Source of the DNA: Bacillaceae bacterium S4-13-56
GTDB taxonomy: Bacteria > Bacillota > Bacilli > Bacillales > JAWJLM01
Assembly (NCBI GenBank): GCA_040191315.1
Contig: JAWJLM010000006.1
Location: 41,464 to 105,463, forward strand
Reading direction: 5' to 3'
Length of the DNA: 64,000 bases
Part shown: piece by piece, positions 27,901-37,734 of the stretch
Layout: each line of letters opens with the position of its first letter
Numbering within the stretch: the first letter of the stretch is position 1
Translations under genes and position numbers: made by a program
Notes under the pieces: generated by a model
Seen by the model: the letters and a program-made list of their open reading frames with translations, nothing else
Databases searched by the model: none
Told to the model about the DNA's origin: nothing

Positions 27901-28996
27901 TATTATTGATATATTTGAAGAATGGTGTCCCCAAACATTAGCCTATGATTGGGATAAAGTAGGCCTACAGGTGGGCAGTAAAGAAACAGAGGTTGAGAAA
28001 ATATTAATTACACTTGACGTTAGAGAAGAAGTGGTTGATGAAGCAATAGCAGCGGGAGTTCAATTCATATTCGCTCATCATCCTCTTTTATTTAAACCCT
28101 TACCGTTCATTGATGTACAAGATTCCAAAGGACGTATTATTCAAAAACTCATTCAAAATAATATATCAGTTTATGCAGCACATACCAATCTTGATGTTGT
28201 ACAGGGTGGCGTAAACGATTTGTTAGCTGAAAAAATAGGTCTTAAAGAGACGAAGGTTTTATTACCAGATGGTGAGGAAGAGCTATACAAGCTTGTGATT
28301 TTTGTTCCTACTTCTCATGCTGAAAAAGTAAAAGGGGCGATTGGTGATGCTGGCGCAGGCCATATAGGAAATTATAGTCACTGCATGTTCCATACTGTTG
28401 GAAAGGGGCAGTTTAAGCCATTGGAAGGAACCGATCCCTTTTTAGGAACTAAGGGCACGCTGGAAACGGTAGAAGAAGATCGTATAGAAACAATTGTACC
28501 AAAGTACATGATATCTAATGTTTTGAACGCTATGCGTGAAGTACACCCTTATGAAGAAGTTGCCTATGATCTCTATAGATTGAGAAATAAAGGTAAAGTT
28601 TATGGAGCTGGAAGAATTGGTTTATTAGAAAAACCAATGATGTTTGAGGAGCTTCTATCCCATATCAAAAATGTGTTCAAACTTCCTCAACTAAGATTTG
28701 TAGGTACCAAAAAAGATATGGTTCAAAAAGTTGCTGTTCTTGGTGGAAGTGGAGAGGATTTCATAGAAGCTGCTAAGCATGCTGGTGCTGATGTCTACAT
28801 TACAGGAGATTTAACCTTCCATGATGCACAAGATGCACAGCCTATAGGATTACATTTGATTGACCCGGGGCATTATATCGAGGAAGTAATGAAAGAAGGA
28901 GTACAGCACTTTTTTCAATCTAAGTTCAAAACAATCTCACAAGCACCTACTGTTCTTACCTCTAAAGTGAATACAAACCCATTTGAATATTATTAA
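27887..28996 (+). CDS. yqfO: Nif3-like dinuclear metal-centre protein (DUF34), YqfO
   Basis: 369-residue NIF3/DUF34 protein. It has the N- and C-terminal halves of the metal-binding fold (FAHHPLLF and HLIDPGHYIEE motifs; TNLDVVQGGVND) separated by an inserted PII/CutA-like domain (about residues 130-235), which marks the long Firmicutes form. Sometimes annotated GTP cyclohydrolase I type 2, but its physiological reaction is uncertain. GTG start at 27887 after GAGGAGGAG, inside the end of trmK. Confidence 0.93.
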   Translation: MKIHDIIDIFEEWCPQTLAYDWDKVGLQVGSKETEVEKILITLDVREEVVDEAIAAGVQFIFAHHPLLFKPLPFIDVQDSKGRIIQKLIQNNISVYAAHTNLDVVQGGVNDLLAEKIGLKETKVLLPDGEEELYKLVIFVPTSHAEKVKGAIGDAGAGHIGNYSHCMFHTVGKGQFKPLEGTDPFLGTKGTLETVEEDRIETIVPKYMISNVLNAMREVHPYEEVAYDLYRLRNKGKVYGAGRIGLLEKPMMFEELLSHIKNVFKLPQLRFVGTKKDMVQKVAVLGGSGEDFIEAAKHAGADVYITGDLTFHDAQDAQPIGLHLIDPGHYIEEVMKEGVQHFFQSKFKTISQAPTVLTSKVNTNPFEYY

Positions 28997-29127
28997 GAAA
29001 AGCACTTGTTTCTGCGAAGAAGGTCTAAGTAGTTCCTTCCTGCGATTACTTGGGGCAAAAACTTCGAAGATTACTCGATGAAGCCTTTTCGCTGGAGCTA
29101 GACAAATTTTATACTTTTATCTTTTAA
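28997..29127 (-). repeat. Dispersed repeat family B, minus-strand copy
   Basis: Read on the minus strand it begins AAAAGATAAAAGTATAAAATTTGTCTAGC right after the ispH terminator, so the A-module has been reduced to its two ends (AAAGATAA and AAGTATAAAA). It continues through the TCTAGCTCCAGCG block and a CTTCATCGAGTAATCTTC stretch and ends at the yqfO stop codon side. It is the only clear copy in this orientation and it follows the only minus-strand terminator with such a neighbour. Confidence 0.82.
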
Positions 29128-29168
29128 AAAAAGAAGCAATGATCTTTGGAGATCATTGCTTCTTTTCT
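29127..29168 (-). terminator. Intrinsic terminator of ispH
   Basis: On the minus strand, AGAAGCAATGATCTCC-AAA-GATCATTGCTTCT followed by TTTTTT. The ispH stop codon lies inside the 5' arm. Confidence 0.88.
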
Positions 29169-30103
29169 CTCACTTTAGGTAGGATTTTACGTTCTTCTAC
29201 ACGAGATACTCGTTTCCAAGTGTTTTGACTATTTGGATCATAGGTTTCTATGAACTTAATGACTTCTTTAGTAATGGGTGTTGGAGTTGAAGCCCCTGCC
29301 GTCACAGCAACTTTTTGAACACCCTTTAACCACTCTAATTTTATTTCACTTACGTCACTTACACGGTACGCTTTAGTCCCTGCGATTTCTTCGGATACTT
29401 GTGCTAAGCGATTAGAGTTGTTACTTCGTGGGTCACCTACAACAATTGTTAGGTCTGCATCTTTTGCTTGTTCAGCCACAGCCTCTTGACGAACTTGCGT
29501 TGCCATACAAATCTCTCTAACCATTTCGGTTTGAGGAAATTTTTCCTTCACTTTCATCATGACATCATAGACATCCCATTGACTCATAGTCGTTTGATTC
29601 GTAACAATTAATTTTTCAACATGTTCTAACTTTAATTTCTCCACGTCTTCTTCTGTTTGAACAAGGTGAACCTTTCCAGGTGCCACACCTATAGCTCCTT
29701 CTGGCTCTGGATGTCCTTTTTTACCAATATAAACTATTTCATAATCTTCTTTAACTTTTTCACGAATTAAATCGTGAGTCCGTGTTACATCTGGACATGT
29801 CGCATCAAGGACAGTTAATCCCCTTTCGCGAGCACGTTCTTTAACTTCGGGTGAGACTCCGTGTGCAGTAAAGACTACAGTTCCTTCCGTGATATCCTCT
29901 AGTAGATCTAGACGACTCTTTCCATCAAGAGTAATAATGCCCTCAGATTTAAATGCTTCTGTTACGTGGGCATTATGAACTATCATACCTAATATATAAA
30001 TGGGGCGAGGTAAATTTGGGTCCTTGGCAGCATTCTGTGCAATAACCATAGCATCTACCACGCCATAACAATAACCACGTGGTGCAATTTTTATAACTTC
30101 CAT
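29153..30103 (-). CDS. ispH: 4-hydroxy-3-methylbut-2-enyl diphosphate reductase
   Basis: Last enzyme of the MEP isoprenoid pathway (LytB), a 4Fe-4S reductase giving IPP and DMAPP. About 316 residues with the cluster cysteines in APRGYCYGV (C12), DATCPDV and EICMATQ, and the conserved [10 protein letters not shown]. The ATG at 30103 has AAGGGGGAG upstream; the in-frame upstream extension lacks conservation. ispG, the preceding pathway enzyme, lies 4 kb away, also on the minus strand but separately transcribed. Confidence 0.97.
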   Translation of the reverse strand: MEVIKIAPRGYCYGVVDAMVIAQNAAKDPNLPRPIYILGMIVHNAHVTEAFKSEGIITLDGKSRLDLLEDITEGTVVFTAHGVSPEVKERARERGLTVLDATCPDVTRTHDLIREKVKEDYEIVYIGKKGHPEPEGAIGVAPGKVHLVQTEEDVEKLKLEHVEKLIVTNQTTMSQWDVYDVMMKVKEKFPQTEMVREICMATQVRQEAVAEQAKDADLTIVVGDPRSNNSNRLAQVSEEIAGTKAYRVSDVSEIKLEWLKGVQKVAVTAGASTPTPITKEVIKFIETYDPNSQNTWKRVSRVEERKILPKVREKKQ

Positions 30104-30284
30104 TTGGCTCCCCCTTATGAAAAACATATAAGATCTATGCTAATATGTTTAAAGAAAATTACAAATCCTATTATAAAGGGTATTTCTCCATTTGACCATG
30201 ATTTCCTGTTATTTATAAGAATGGCAATATTCCTGTGACTTTACTATAATGGTTAAGAACGTTATGAAAAGGAGTTTTTAAAAA

Positions 30285-31610
30285 ATGGCTCAAAATGCAA
30301 ATGAATTTCACAATTTTCGATTTTCAGAGAGTGTCCAAAAGGGAATAAATCAATTAGGGTTTAAAAAACCAACAGCTATACAATTAAAAGTAATTCCACC
30401 TATTTTAAGAGGAGAAAGTGTAATTGGACAATCCCATACAGGTTCTGGAAAAACACATGCTTATCTATTACCCATGTTTCAATCATTAGAAGAAGATAAG
30501 CGCGTAGTTCAATTTGTCATTATTGCACCAACTCGCGAATTAGCTATTCAGATATATGATGAAGTTAAAAAGTTTATTGATTTTGCAGAAAAAAAGGGGA
30601 AATGGTTTTCTAAGCTACTCATTGGTGGAACAGAAAAAAAGAAGGATATAGAAAAATTAAAGGAAGCACCTCATATTGTGGTGGGAACACCAACAAGAGT
30701 ATTGGACTTGGCTAAAGAAGGAGTTCTAGATTTATATACCGCTAAGAGTTTGGTATTAGATGAAGCAGACTTAGCAATTGATTTAGGATTTTTGCAAGAA
30801 GTGGATCAAATCCTTGTTCGTATGAATCAAGACTCCCAAATGATGGTTTTCTCAGCAACTATTCCTGAAAAGCTAGCTCCTTTATTAAAAAAATATATGG
30901 ATAATCCTACTCTTATCAAAATAAAAGAACAAACGATTGCCCCTGAAAAAATGGAGCATCGCCTTATTCCTTTAAGGCACCGTAAGGTAGGACAAGTCAT
31001 AGAAAAGGTAGCTGAGTTAATTAACCCATTTCTAGCTTTAATATTTGTTAATCGAAAAGACGCATGTGATGTATTAGCTGACGACTTAATATCTAGAGGT
31101 TTAAATGTAGGTGTCATCCACGGAGGGCTAAGCCCACGAGAAAGAAAAAGAGTATTAAAGGAGATTAAAGATCTACGTTACCAATATATAGTAGCTACAG
31201 ATTTGGCAGCTCGAGGAATTGATATTCCTGGTGTGAGTCATGTTATCAATGCTGAGCTTCCTCAAGAAGAAGAAGTATATATCCACCGTGTTGGTCGAAC
31301 AGCAAGAGCTGGATTAGAGGGAACTGCTTTAAGCTTGTATAAAGAAGATGATTCACAGCTAATTTCCAAACTAGAGAAAAAAGGACTTGTATTTACAGCT
31401 TACGATGTAAATAAAGGCGAGTGGCAGCCTATTAAGAAGTGGAATGAAAGAGCAACTCGAGTGAAACAGGAATCGGAGATAGAAAAACAGGCATGGAGCA
31501 AAGTAAAAAAGCCAACTAAAGTTAAGCCGGGATATAAGAAGAAAATGAAGACGCAAGCAAAACAAATTCAAAAAAAGTTGGAAAGAAATAGTTTTAAGAA
31601 GAAAAAGTAA
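30285..31610 (+). CDS. cshB: DEAD-box RNA helicase CshB
   Basis: 441-residue DEAD-box helicase. Q motif KKPTAIQ, motif I AxTGSGKT as SHTGSGKT, motif II DEAD (LVLDEADLAID), motif III SAT, motif VI HRVGRTARAG, and a lysine-rich C-terminal tail (KKMKTQAKQIQKK). Cold-shock-related RNA remodelling is known for the family. Order ispH-cshB-nfo matches B. subtilis yqfP-R-S. ATG at 30285 after AAAGGAG. Confidence 0.93.
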   Translation: MAQNANEFHNFRFSESVQKGINQLGFKKPTAIQLKVIPPILRGESVIGQSHTGSGKTHAYLLPMFQSLEEDKRVVQFVIIAPTRELAIQIYDEVKKFIDFAEKKGKWFSKLLIGGTEKKKDIEKLKEAPHIVVGTPTRVLDLAKEGVLDLYTAKSLVLDEADLAIDLGFLQEVDQILVRMNQDSQMMVFSATIPEKLAPLLKKYMDNPTLIKIKEQTIAPEKMEHRLIPLRHRKVGQVIEKVAELINPFLALIFVNRKDACDVLADDLISRGLNVGVIHGGLSPRERKRVLKEIKDLRYQYIVATDLAARGIDIPGVSHVINAELPQEEEVYIHRVGRTARAGLEGTALSLYKEDDSQLISKLEKKGLVFTAYDVNKGEWQPIKKWNERATRVKQESEIEKQAWSKVKKPTKVKPGYKKKMKTQAKQIQKKLERNSFKKKK

Positions 31611-31624
31611 AGGGGAAGAGGTAG

Positions 31625-32518
31625 ATGGTGAAAATCGGATCGCATGTTTCCATGAGTGGAAAAAAAATGTTGCTAGGGGCTAGTGAAGAAGCAGCTTCTT
31701 ATGGTGCTAATGTATTTATGATATATACAGGGGCTCCTCAAAATACAAGAAGAAAAGCTATTGAGGACTTAAATATAGAAGCTGGTTTAGCACACATGAA
31801 GGAAAATGGTATGAAAGAGATAGTTGTTCACGCTCCTTATATTATTAATATTGCCAACACAACTAAGCCAGAGACGTTTCAACTAGGCGTCGATTTTCTT
31901 AGAAGTGAAATTGAACGAACAAAAGCAATAGGCGGAAAACAAATTGTATTACATCCTGGTGCCCACGTCGGAGCTGGAGATGACGAAGGTATCAAAAGGA
32001 TTATTGAAGGCTTAAATGAAGTATTAGAAAAAAATCATCCTGTCCAAATTGCTTTGGAAACAATGGCAGGAAAAGGGTCTGAGTGCGGGAGGACGTTTGA
32101 TCAATTAGCAAAAATCATGGATGGAGTGACTCATAATGAGAATTTGTCCATTTGTCTGGACACCTGCCACATCCATGATGCTGGTTATGATGTTGTTGAA
32201 GATTTTGATGGTGTTTTAAATGAATTTGATCAAATTATTGGACTAGAGCGCCTTAAAGTTCTACATGTAAATGATAGTAAGAATCCTCGTGGATCACGGA
32301 AAGACCGGCATGAGAATATTGGGTTTGGCCATATCGGCTTTGATGCATTATCCTATGTTGTTCATCATCCGCAGCTTACAGATATTCCGAAGATATTAGA
32401 AACCCCTTATGTAGGGGAAGATAAGAAGAATAAAAAGCCACCTTATAAATTTGAAATTGAAATGTTGAATAATCGAAAATTTGCAGAAGATTTAAAACAA
32501 AAGATAGAAGCGCAATAA
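31625..32518 (+). CDS. nfo: Endonuclease IV (AP endonuclease)
   Basis: Zinc-dependent apurinic/apyrimidinic endonuclease of base excision repair. 297 residues in a TIM-barrel with the AP-endonuclease family 2 motifs: [22 protein letters not shown] (metal Glu), [13 protein letters not shown] and [20 protein letters not shown]. The ATG at 31625 follows AAAGGGGAAGAGG. It lies 14 bp after cshB and is followed by a terminator shared with the convergent small gene. Confidence 0.96.
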   Translation: MVKIGSHVSMSGKKMLLGASEEAASYGANVFMIYTGAPQNTRRKAIEDLNIEAGLAHMKENGMKEIVVHAPYIINIANTTKPETFQLGVDFLRSEIERTKAIGGKQIVLHPGAHVGAGDDEGIKRIIEGLNEVLEKNHPVQIALETMAGKGSECGRTFDQLAKIMDGVTHNENLSICLDTCHIHDAGYDVVEDFDGVLNEFDQIIGLERLKVLHVNDSKNPRGSRKDRHENIGFGHIGFDALSYVVHHPQLTDIPKILETPYVGEDKKNKKPPYKFEIEMLNNRKFAEDLKQKIEAQ

Positions 32519-32548
32519 TAAAAAGAGATGACTTTGTCATCTCTTTTT
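32519..32548 (+). terminator. Bidirectional terminator between nfo and yqfT
   Basis: AAAAAGAGATGA-CTTTG-TCATCTCTTTTT: stem flanked by A's and T's on both sides, so it can serve nfo on the plus strand and the convergent minus-strand gene. Confidence 0.88.
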
Positions 32549-32828
32549 ATATCCATTTATCCAAATTATTCTCTTTCATAAGTTTTAAAAATAGTTTATT
32601 AGCTGCTTGGGCTCTTTTCATGTCTGTAACTTTTGCAACTTTTTTAATAATTTTCAATCGGTCATTTTCATCAAATGGGTCAAGGTCAGACTCATTAGCA
32701 ATATTTAAAATGTTTTCTGCTTCTCTTTGAGTGATAGGTATATCATATTCTCTGGAATATTCTACTAACTGTTTAGGGGTTATATTTTTAAGCTTCTGCT
32801 GAACAATTTGTTTAATAAATTTATTCAT
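32547..32828 (-). CDS. yqfT: DUF2624 family protein (YqfT)
   Basis: A 93-residue helical protein, no membrane segment, with ITPKQLVEYSREYDIPIT and a DPFDENDRLKIIKKVAKVT stretch. This matches the DUF2624/YqfT family by sequence memory and by position after nfo. Function unknown. The ATG at 32828 has AGGAGATCGAT upstream; the longer frame to 32852 lacks a binding site. Confidence 0.82.
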   Translation of the reverse strand: MNKFIKQIVQQKLKNITPKQLVEYSREYDIPITQREAENILNIANESDLDPFDENDRLKIIKKVAKVTDMKRAQAANKLFLKLMKENNLDKWI

Positions 32829-32967
32829 ATCGATCTCCTGTCTCCTCTCCACATTACTTTATGAAAAGTAGCTTTACATCGTGCTTCTATTTAAAAAAAT
32901 GCTTAACATTTGATTTGTCTAATTTTTTTCGTTATTATGGTCGCTGGGTCTAAAGGAGTGAAAATCA

Positions 32968-33654
32968 ATGAATTTTAAAACAAGCATTACCTGGTCAAGG
33001 TACTTTTTGACCTTATTACTTTTTATTAGTGTTTTTACTTTTGGAGTAGGTTTTGCATTGGGGAATAAACAACAAGCTGCTTTGCCTATGTTGGAGAAAA
33101 ATATGTATACTCTGGAAAAGAAATCATTAGAAAATCTCAGTGAAGATTACCATGAGGATAAAGGATATTTTGTTTGGAAAACAAAAGAGGACGTTGCAAA
33201 ACAAATGGTCAAAAATTCAAAGGGTAAGTTTAAAAGCAGTTGGGCAAAATCTCTTGTAGAACAAGCAGATAAAAAGGATATAAATCCATTTCTTGTTTAT
33301 GAATTGATTAAAGTGGAAACAGGGGGAACATATAATGAAAAACTAGTGGGTCCTCTAACAAAATATGGTCGTGCCTACGGACTTGGACAATTCATGAAAA
33401 ACACAGCACCTTGGGTAGCGGATATGGCAAACTTACCATATGAGGATCAAAAACTTTTCGATCCTAAATATTCCATAAAACTTACCATTACGTATTTAGA
33501 TTATTTGTATTCCAGTTTTAAAAACTGGGATGAGGCCTTAACTGCTTATCACCGTGGAGTAAGTGGAATGAAAACATATAAAGCGATAAATGGCGATGCT
33601 AAAAGCTGGTATGCAGTGCAGATTACGAATCAAGCGGAGATTCAAATTAAATAA
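32968..33654 (+). CDS. Lytic transglycosylase-like (SLT domain) exported protein
   Basis: 228 residues: N-terminal signal anchor (YFLTLLLFISVFTFGVGF, about residues 12-31), a charged linker, then an SLT/lysozyme-like domain (about 95-225) with the probable catalytic Glu in LIKVETGGTYN, the GLGQFM motif (usual GLMQ) and LTAYHRGV. Predicted to cleave peptidoglycan glycan strands outside the membrane. In B. subtilis zinc-uptake genes and zur occupy this interval, so this is a local replacement. GGAG is weak (AAAGGAG) but well spaced before 32968. Confidence 0.82.
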   Translation: MNFKTSITWSRYFLTLLLFISVFTFGVGFALGNKQQAALPMLEKNMYTLEKKSLENLSEDYHEDKGYFVWKTKEDVAKQMVKNSKGKFKSSWAKSLVEQADKKDINPFLVYELIKVETGGTYNEKLVGPLTKYGRAYGLGQFMKNTAPWVADMANLPYEDQKLFDPKYSIKLTITYLDYLYSSFKNWDEALTAYHRGVSGMKTYKAINGDAKSWYAVQITNQAEIQIK

Positions 33655-33740
33655 ATGAAGTAAATAATTCCATGATTGATATCTCTCTTCTTTCATACAC
33701 TAAGAAGGCACCTCTTGATTAGGAAAGCGAGGGAATTACC

Positions 33741-34190
33741 ATGGACGATTATAAAAACCAAGAACCCGGATTCAACACATGGCCTAACGATCGAGACGAT
33801 CTTCAAAACAATCAACAGGGTGGACAAGGTAACCAACAAGTAGTTGCTGAGACCAAGGATGTTGTGTTTGATAAAGGCTATCCGAATGATGATTTCGATG
33901 AGGAAATTGCTCAGGAAGTTGCCATTGATCGCAAGGATTTTCCCCATGAGCCTATTCGCAATCAAGAAAAAGAAACTGAAATGAAGTCGGATGTTCCAGT
34001 AGGATGGGGCTGGACAGGAGTAATCCTGTCATTCTTATCTTTCTTTATGATGCCAGTCATTTTGGGAGCTGTTGGGATCATTTCAGGATTTGTAGCGAGA
34101 AGAAGAGGTGCAAACACTTTAGGGAACACAGCTATTGTAGTTGGTGTCATTTCTATTGTGTTATCATTATTTTTTGCTCCCTTCACGTAA
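33741..34190 (+). CDS. yqfX: YqfX-like membrane protein (DUF4190-type C-terminus)
   Basis: 149 residues: a hydrophilic, Asn/Gln/Asp-rich N-terminal half (residues 1-90) and two transmembrane helices at the end (VILSFLSFFMMPVILGAVG and TAIVVGVISIVLSLFF) joined by the basic loop ARRRGAN, as in DUF4190 proteins. Its position just before ispG is that of yqfX in B. subtilis. Function unknown. ATG at 33741, weak binding site (GAGGGAA). Confidence 0.75.
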   Translation: MDDYKNQEPGFNTWPNDRDDLQNNQQGGQGNQQVVAETKDVVFDKGYPNDDFDEEIAQEVAIDRKDFPHEPIRNQEKETEMKSDVPVGWGWTGVILSFLSFFMMPVILGAVGIISGFVARRRGANTLGNTAIVVGVISIVLSLFFAPFT

Positions 34191-34210
34191 TGGGAGATGA
34201 AATTTCATTC

Positions 34211-34255
34211 ATGAAAAAAACCCCTGGTAGTGGAACTACCAGGGGTTTTTTATTT
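34211..34255 (+). terminator. Bidirectional terminator between yqfX and ispG
   Basis: AAAAAACCCCTGGTAGT-GGA-ACTACCAGGGGTTTTTT: perfect long stem with A-run and T-run, ending on the base before the ispG stop codon on the minus strand. Confidence 0.93.
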
Positions 34256-35359
34256 TTACACCTTAGTTGCTTCTGTCTCTTTTAGCTTATATTCTTCCGC
34301 AATTTTATCTATTTCGATTTTTAGTTCTTCCACCATTGTTTCTTCAGGAACTTTTCGTATGATTTTACCATGTCTAAAGAGCAATCCTTCTCCACGAGCA
34401 CCAGCAATACCTATATCAGCTTCTCTAGCTTCTCCAGGACCATTCACAGCACAGCCTAAGACAGCGACCTTTATCGGAGCTTTAATCTGTGCAATGTAAG
34501 CCTCCACTTCATTTGCAATAGAAATTAAATCAATTTCAATTCTTCCGCAAGTAGGACAGGAAATGAGTGTTGCAGCATTGGCTGCAAGTCCAAAGGTCTT
34601 AAGTAACTCACGAGCAACCTTTACTTCTTCAACAGGGTCGGCACTTAAAGAAATACGAACCGTGTTACCGATTCCTTTGCTTAAGATAGCACCAAGACCA
34701 GCTGCGCTTTTTACTGTTCCTGCAAACAAAGTTCCGGATTCAGTTATCCCAAGATGAAGTGGGTAGTCAAAAGCCATAGAGGCCTTTTCATATGCCTCAA
34801 TGGCAAGTTTCACATCACTTGCTTTAAGAGAAACAATAATGTCGTGAAAATCTAAATCCTCCAAGATTTTAATATGATGTAAGGCACTTTCAACCATGCC
34901 ATCTGCTGTAGGGTAGCCGTATTTATCTAAGATCCTTTTTTCTAAGGAACCTGCATTTACACCAATGCGAATGGGAATTCCCCGTTCTTTTGCAGCTTTA
35001 ACCACTGCTTCCACCTTTTCGCGTTTTCCGATATTGCCAGGATTGATACGGATTTTATCCGCACCACCCTCAATGGCTTTTAATGCAAGTTTATAATCAA
35101 AATGAATATCAACAACTAAAGGAATATTAATTTGCTTTTTTATATCTGCTATGGCGTTAGCAGCTCTTTCGTCTGGACATGCAACTCGAACAACCTGGCA
35201 CCCAGCTTCTTCTAACTGTTTAATTTGAGCAACAGTTGCTTCCACATCATGCGTTTTAGTGGTTGTCATACTTTGAATGACTACCTGATCGTTTCCTCCG
35301 ATCACAAGGTTTCCTACTCGGACAGGTCTTGTCTTTGTACGATGTGTAATAGACGACAT
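34256..35359 (-). CDS. ispG: 4-hydroxy-3-methylbut-2-enyl diphosphate synthase (flavodoxin)
   Basis: Penultimate enzyme of the MEP pathway, a 4Fe-4S protein with a TIM barrel and a C-terminal cluster domain. About 367 residues, with [12 protein letters not shown], a VQSMTTTKT start and cluster cysteines in [12 protein letters not shown] and GCAVNGPGE. Two ATGs lie close together (35365 and 35359); AAGGAGCT is only 2 bases from the first but 8 from the second, so 35359 ([10 protein letters not shown]) is chosen. Monocistronic. Confidence 0.96.
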   Translation of the reverse strand: MSSITHRTKTRPVRVGNLVIGGNDQVVIQSMTTTKTHDVEATVAQIKQLEEAGCQVVRVACPDERAANAIADIKKQINIPLVVDIHFDYKLALKAIEGGADKIRINPGNIGKREKVEAVVKAAKERGIPIRIGVNAGSLEKRILDKYGYPTADGMVESALHHIKILEDLDFHDIIVSLKASDVKLAIEAYEKASMAFDYPLHLGITESGTLFAGTVKSAAGLGAILSKGIGNTVRISLSADPVEEVKVARELLKTFGLAANAATLISCPTCGRIEIDLISIANEVEAYIAQIKAPIKVAVLGCAVNGPGEAREADIGIAGARGEGLLFRHGKIIRKVPEETMVEELKIEIDKIAEEYKLKETEATKV

Positions 35360-35431
35360 ATACATAGCTCCTTCCTTTACATAACATCCTCTATTATAAT
35401 AGGTATAGTTCGAAATGAGAAGTAGAAGATA

Positions 35432-35836
35432 TTATTCTTTTTCTTCCTGATTAAGATATTGTGGAAATCGATAATTTTCACCAATTTTTAGTCTAGTTGG
35501 CTCTGTGTCAGGATTTAAATACAAAAAATCTTCTAGAACCTTGTTAATCGAGTAAGGAATTCCATCGGGATGAAGTTGTTCTACAACCGCTAGAACTGTA
35601 TCACCACCCTTTATTTCATAAGTGATAACCTCGTATGGAAGTTTTTCTTCTTCCTCTTCACCTTGTTCAGTGTTGTTTTTATCTATGTCTAATTCGTTTA
35701 ATAATTCTTCAGTGGTAGGAGAAGAATCTGGTGAGGATGTTGCAATAGGAGTACCGACCGTTAGATCTGCATAGATACTTTTCAACAAAAAAATAACAGT
35801 AATAAATAGTAAAAGTTTTTTAGCTTTGGAAGGCAT
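35432..35836 (-). CDS. yqfZ: YqfZ-like LysM domain protein
   Basis: 134 residues: an N-terminal membrane/signal segment (KLLLFITVIFLLKSIY), an acidic linker and a C-terminal LysM-like region (YEIKGGDTVLAVVEQLHP...LNPDTEPTRLKIGENYRFP). This suggests an exported peptidoglycan-associated protein. Position next to ispG matches yqfZ, a gene tied to sporulation in B. subtilis; no sporulation promoter was recognised here. ATG at 35836 after GAGGGG. Confidence 0.75.
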   Translation of the reverse strand: MPSKAKKLLLFITVIFLLKSIYADLTVGTPIATSSPDSSPTTEELLNELDIDKNNTEQGEEEEEKLPYEVITYEIKGGDTVLAVVEQLHPDGIPYSINKVLEDFLYLNPDTEPTRLKIGENYRFPQYLNQEEKE

Positions 35837-35980
35837 GGTGAACCCCTCATTTCTAAATTAAACTTATCTTTACTAATTAAAGTAAAAGTTAAAAATTCCT
35901 TCAAAAAAATTAAAATTTAATAGAAACTATATGTGAAATTAAATCGTAAATAGGGTATTGAGTTGTTAGGGGGAGTCGGA

Positions 35981-36613
35981 ATGTTAAGTTTAGATCTTAG
36001 TTGGGTAGCTTTTATCATTACAGGTCTCGGAACATTGTTCTTATTAGGTGAATTACTGGTTAATATGAAAGGCATTTTTGCAATTGTCGGTACAGGATTC
36101 ATCACCTTATATTTTATGGCTTACCTGGAACCAGGTATGTTTTTTCTTATGTTATCTTTGTATATTCTTGGAATTATCTTAATAATAATTGATGGGAAAG
36201 TTTTAAATGATGGAACACTCTCGGTAATTGGCATGGTCTGTATGTTACTCACCGTAGGATTTAGCGCTCCTAGTTGGGTGACAGGAGCCTATGGGGCCAT
36301 GGGAGTTTTGATTGGAGCGGGGGGTTCTTTATTGTTTCTCAAAGTGTTTCCAAAACGGAAAATGTGGGGGAAAATCGCTCTTGTGGATCGCTTAACTTCC
36401 GAAGCTGGATATAATTCCATTAACGAAAGCTACCATTATTTAATTGGGAAAGAAGGAGTTACACTAACGCCTTTCCGGCCAGTTGGAACTATACAAGTGG
36501 AAGGGAAAGAATATAGTGCTATCTCCAATGGTCAATGGTTAGAAAAAAACGATAAAATCGTTGTAGATAAAGTCGACGGAACTAGAATCTTGGTAAGAAA
36601 AATTGGAGATTAA
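35981..36613 (+). CDS. Short-form NfeD membrane protein
   Basis: 210 residues: four hydrophobic helices (about residues 8-125), a basic loop, then a C-terminal beta-rich NfeD OB-fold (about 140-210) with GKEGVTLTPFRPVGTIQVEG and DGTRILVRKI. It lacks the ClpP-like protease domain of the NfeD at 6.7 kb. ATG 35981 follows GGGGGAG; the TTG at 35963 lies before it and is rejected. No flotillin gene is adjacent, which is unusual because NfeD genes mostly sit next to one. Confidence 0.82.
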   Translation: MLSLDLSWVAFIITGLGTLFLLGELLVNMKGIFAIVGTGFITLYFMAYLEPGMFFLMLSLYILGIILIIIDGKVLNDGTLSVIGMVCMLLTVGFSAPSWVTGAYGAMGVLIGAGGSLLFLKVFPKRKMWGKIALVDRLTSEAGYNSINESYHYLIGKEGVTLTPFRPVGTIQVEGKEYSAISNGQWLEKNDKIVVDKVDGTRILVRKIGD

Positions 36614-36630
36614 AGGTTTTATAATGAGAT

Positions 36631-36667
36631 AAAACCGAGCCTTACGAAAATAAGGCTCGGTTTTTTA
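36631..36667 (+). terminator. Bidirectional terminator between the short NfeD gene and the DUF1189 gene
   Basis: AAAACCGAGCCTTA-CGAAAA-TAAGGCTCGGTTTTTT. It overlaps the last bases of the convergent minus-strand gene. Confidence 0.92.
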
Positions 36668-37447
36668 CATGGTTGTTTCTTCTTGTCTTTTAGGAGTAGG
36701 AATCTTTTTAATAATGAAATGCAACAGAAGAATTGACAAGATCCAATAAATCCAAAATCCAAATGGGATGATTACTTTTGTTGAGTCTAGGATGGCAAAC
36801 AGGATAGTAGGTGCTGTAACGGCGTAAGCAGATAATACCCATAGCTTTTTGTAATCTAATGTTTTACTTTGATAACGTGCAATTAGTAATCCAAGTAATC
36901 CTAAAAAGGAGATGCCGATAAACTTTAAAGCTGTTGTAAACAAATAGACACCGATTGAAATGATTATGATTGCAACAACTTTAATGCTTTGAAGCGAATC
37001 AACGAGATCTTGAATTTCATTTTTTGAAATATTTTCGATAGCCGCGGCTTTATATGAAATTTGGAAGGGTTCATTATCAGCTAGAAAAACCATTTCATTT
37101 GCTAAAAGGGCAACACCTTCTATACTTTCATCTATGAATTCCTCACTAGTAGTTTCCCCTGTGTCATCAATAATAAAAGTTGAACCGTTTTGTTCTACTT
37201 TGGAAGGTTCCCCCTCAATAACAAGTCTGTTATTTTCTATTTCGAAATCCGGCCAGCCATTCAAGGTTGTATCTACAGAGTTCATCATATTATTTATAGA
37301 TACGCCAAAACTAATTGCAAATGGAAATGTAGCAATTGCCATCATGAAAAAAACATAGCCAATCGTTTTTCCGATTTTTTGAAAACGGAAGGCAGATAAC
37401 ATTTTAAAATCATAAAAACTCTTAACGAATTGAGTAAAAATATTCAT
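36665..37447 (-). CDS. yqgB: DUF1189 family membrane protein (YqgB-like)
   Basis: 260 residues. One transmembrane helix near residues 28-50, an extracytoplasmic mostly polar segment (55-150), then four hydrophobic helices (155-250) and a short cytoplasmic tail. N-terminal FVKSFYDFKMLSAFRFQKIG is the typical DUF1189 start. Its place before the sodA region matches B. subtilis yqgB. Function unknown. GAAAGGAAC precedes the ATG. Confidence 0.8.
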   Translation of the reverse strand: MNIFTQFVKSFYDFKMLSAFRFQKIGKTIGYVFFMMAIATFPFAISFGVSINNMMNSVDTTLNGWPDFEIENNRLVIEGEPSKVEQNGSTFIIDDTGETTSEEFIDESIEGVALLANEMVFLADNEPFQISYKAAAIENISKNEIQDLVDSLQSIKVVAIIIISIGVYLFTTALKFIGISFLGLLGLLIARYQSKTLDYKKLWVLSAYAVTAPTILFAILDSTKVIIPFGFWIYWILSILLLHFIIKKIPTPKRQEETTM

Positions 37448-37734
37448 ATATAATTTATGTTCCTTTCTTTTTTCGTCTCAATTCTATCTTAGCTAAATTA
37501 TCTTAGCTATACAAGTAGAGTTACTTAATCCAAAAGTTAATGTGTAATATTGGGTATGAAGCCTTGAAAATGGAACAATAAGACAAGAAAGAAAAATTAA
37601 TTCATTTTTTGATAAATGAAATATTAATACTATGTAAATTTGTGACGAAAAATCTTTACAAAATGTTTATATTTCATTAATAATGAAAAAGGCAAATGAA
37701 TTCATATTTTTATCATAGGGGGGGATGAACATCC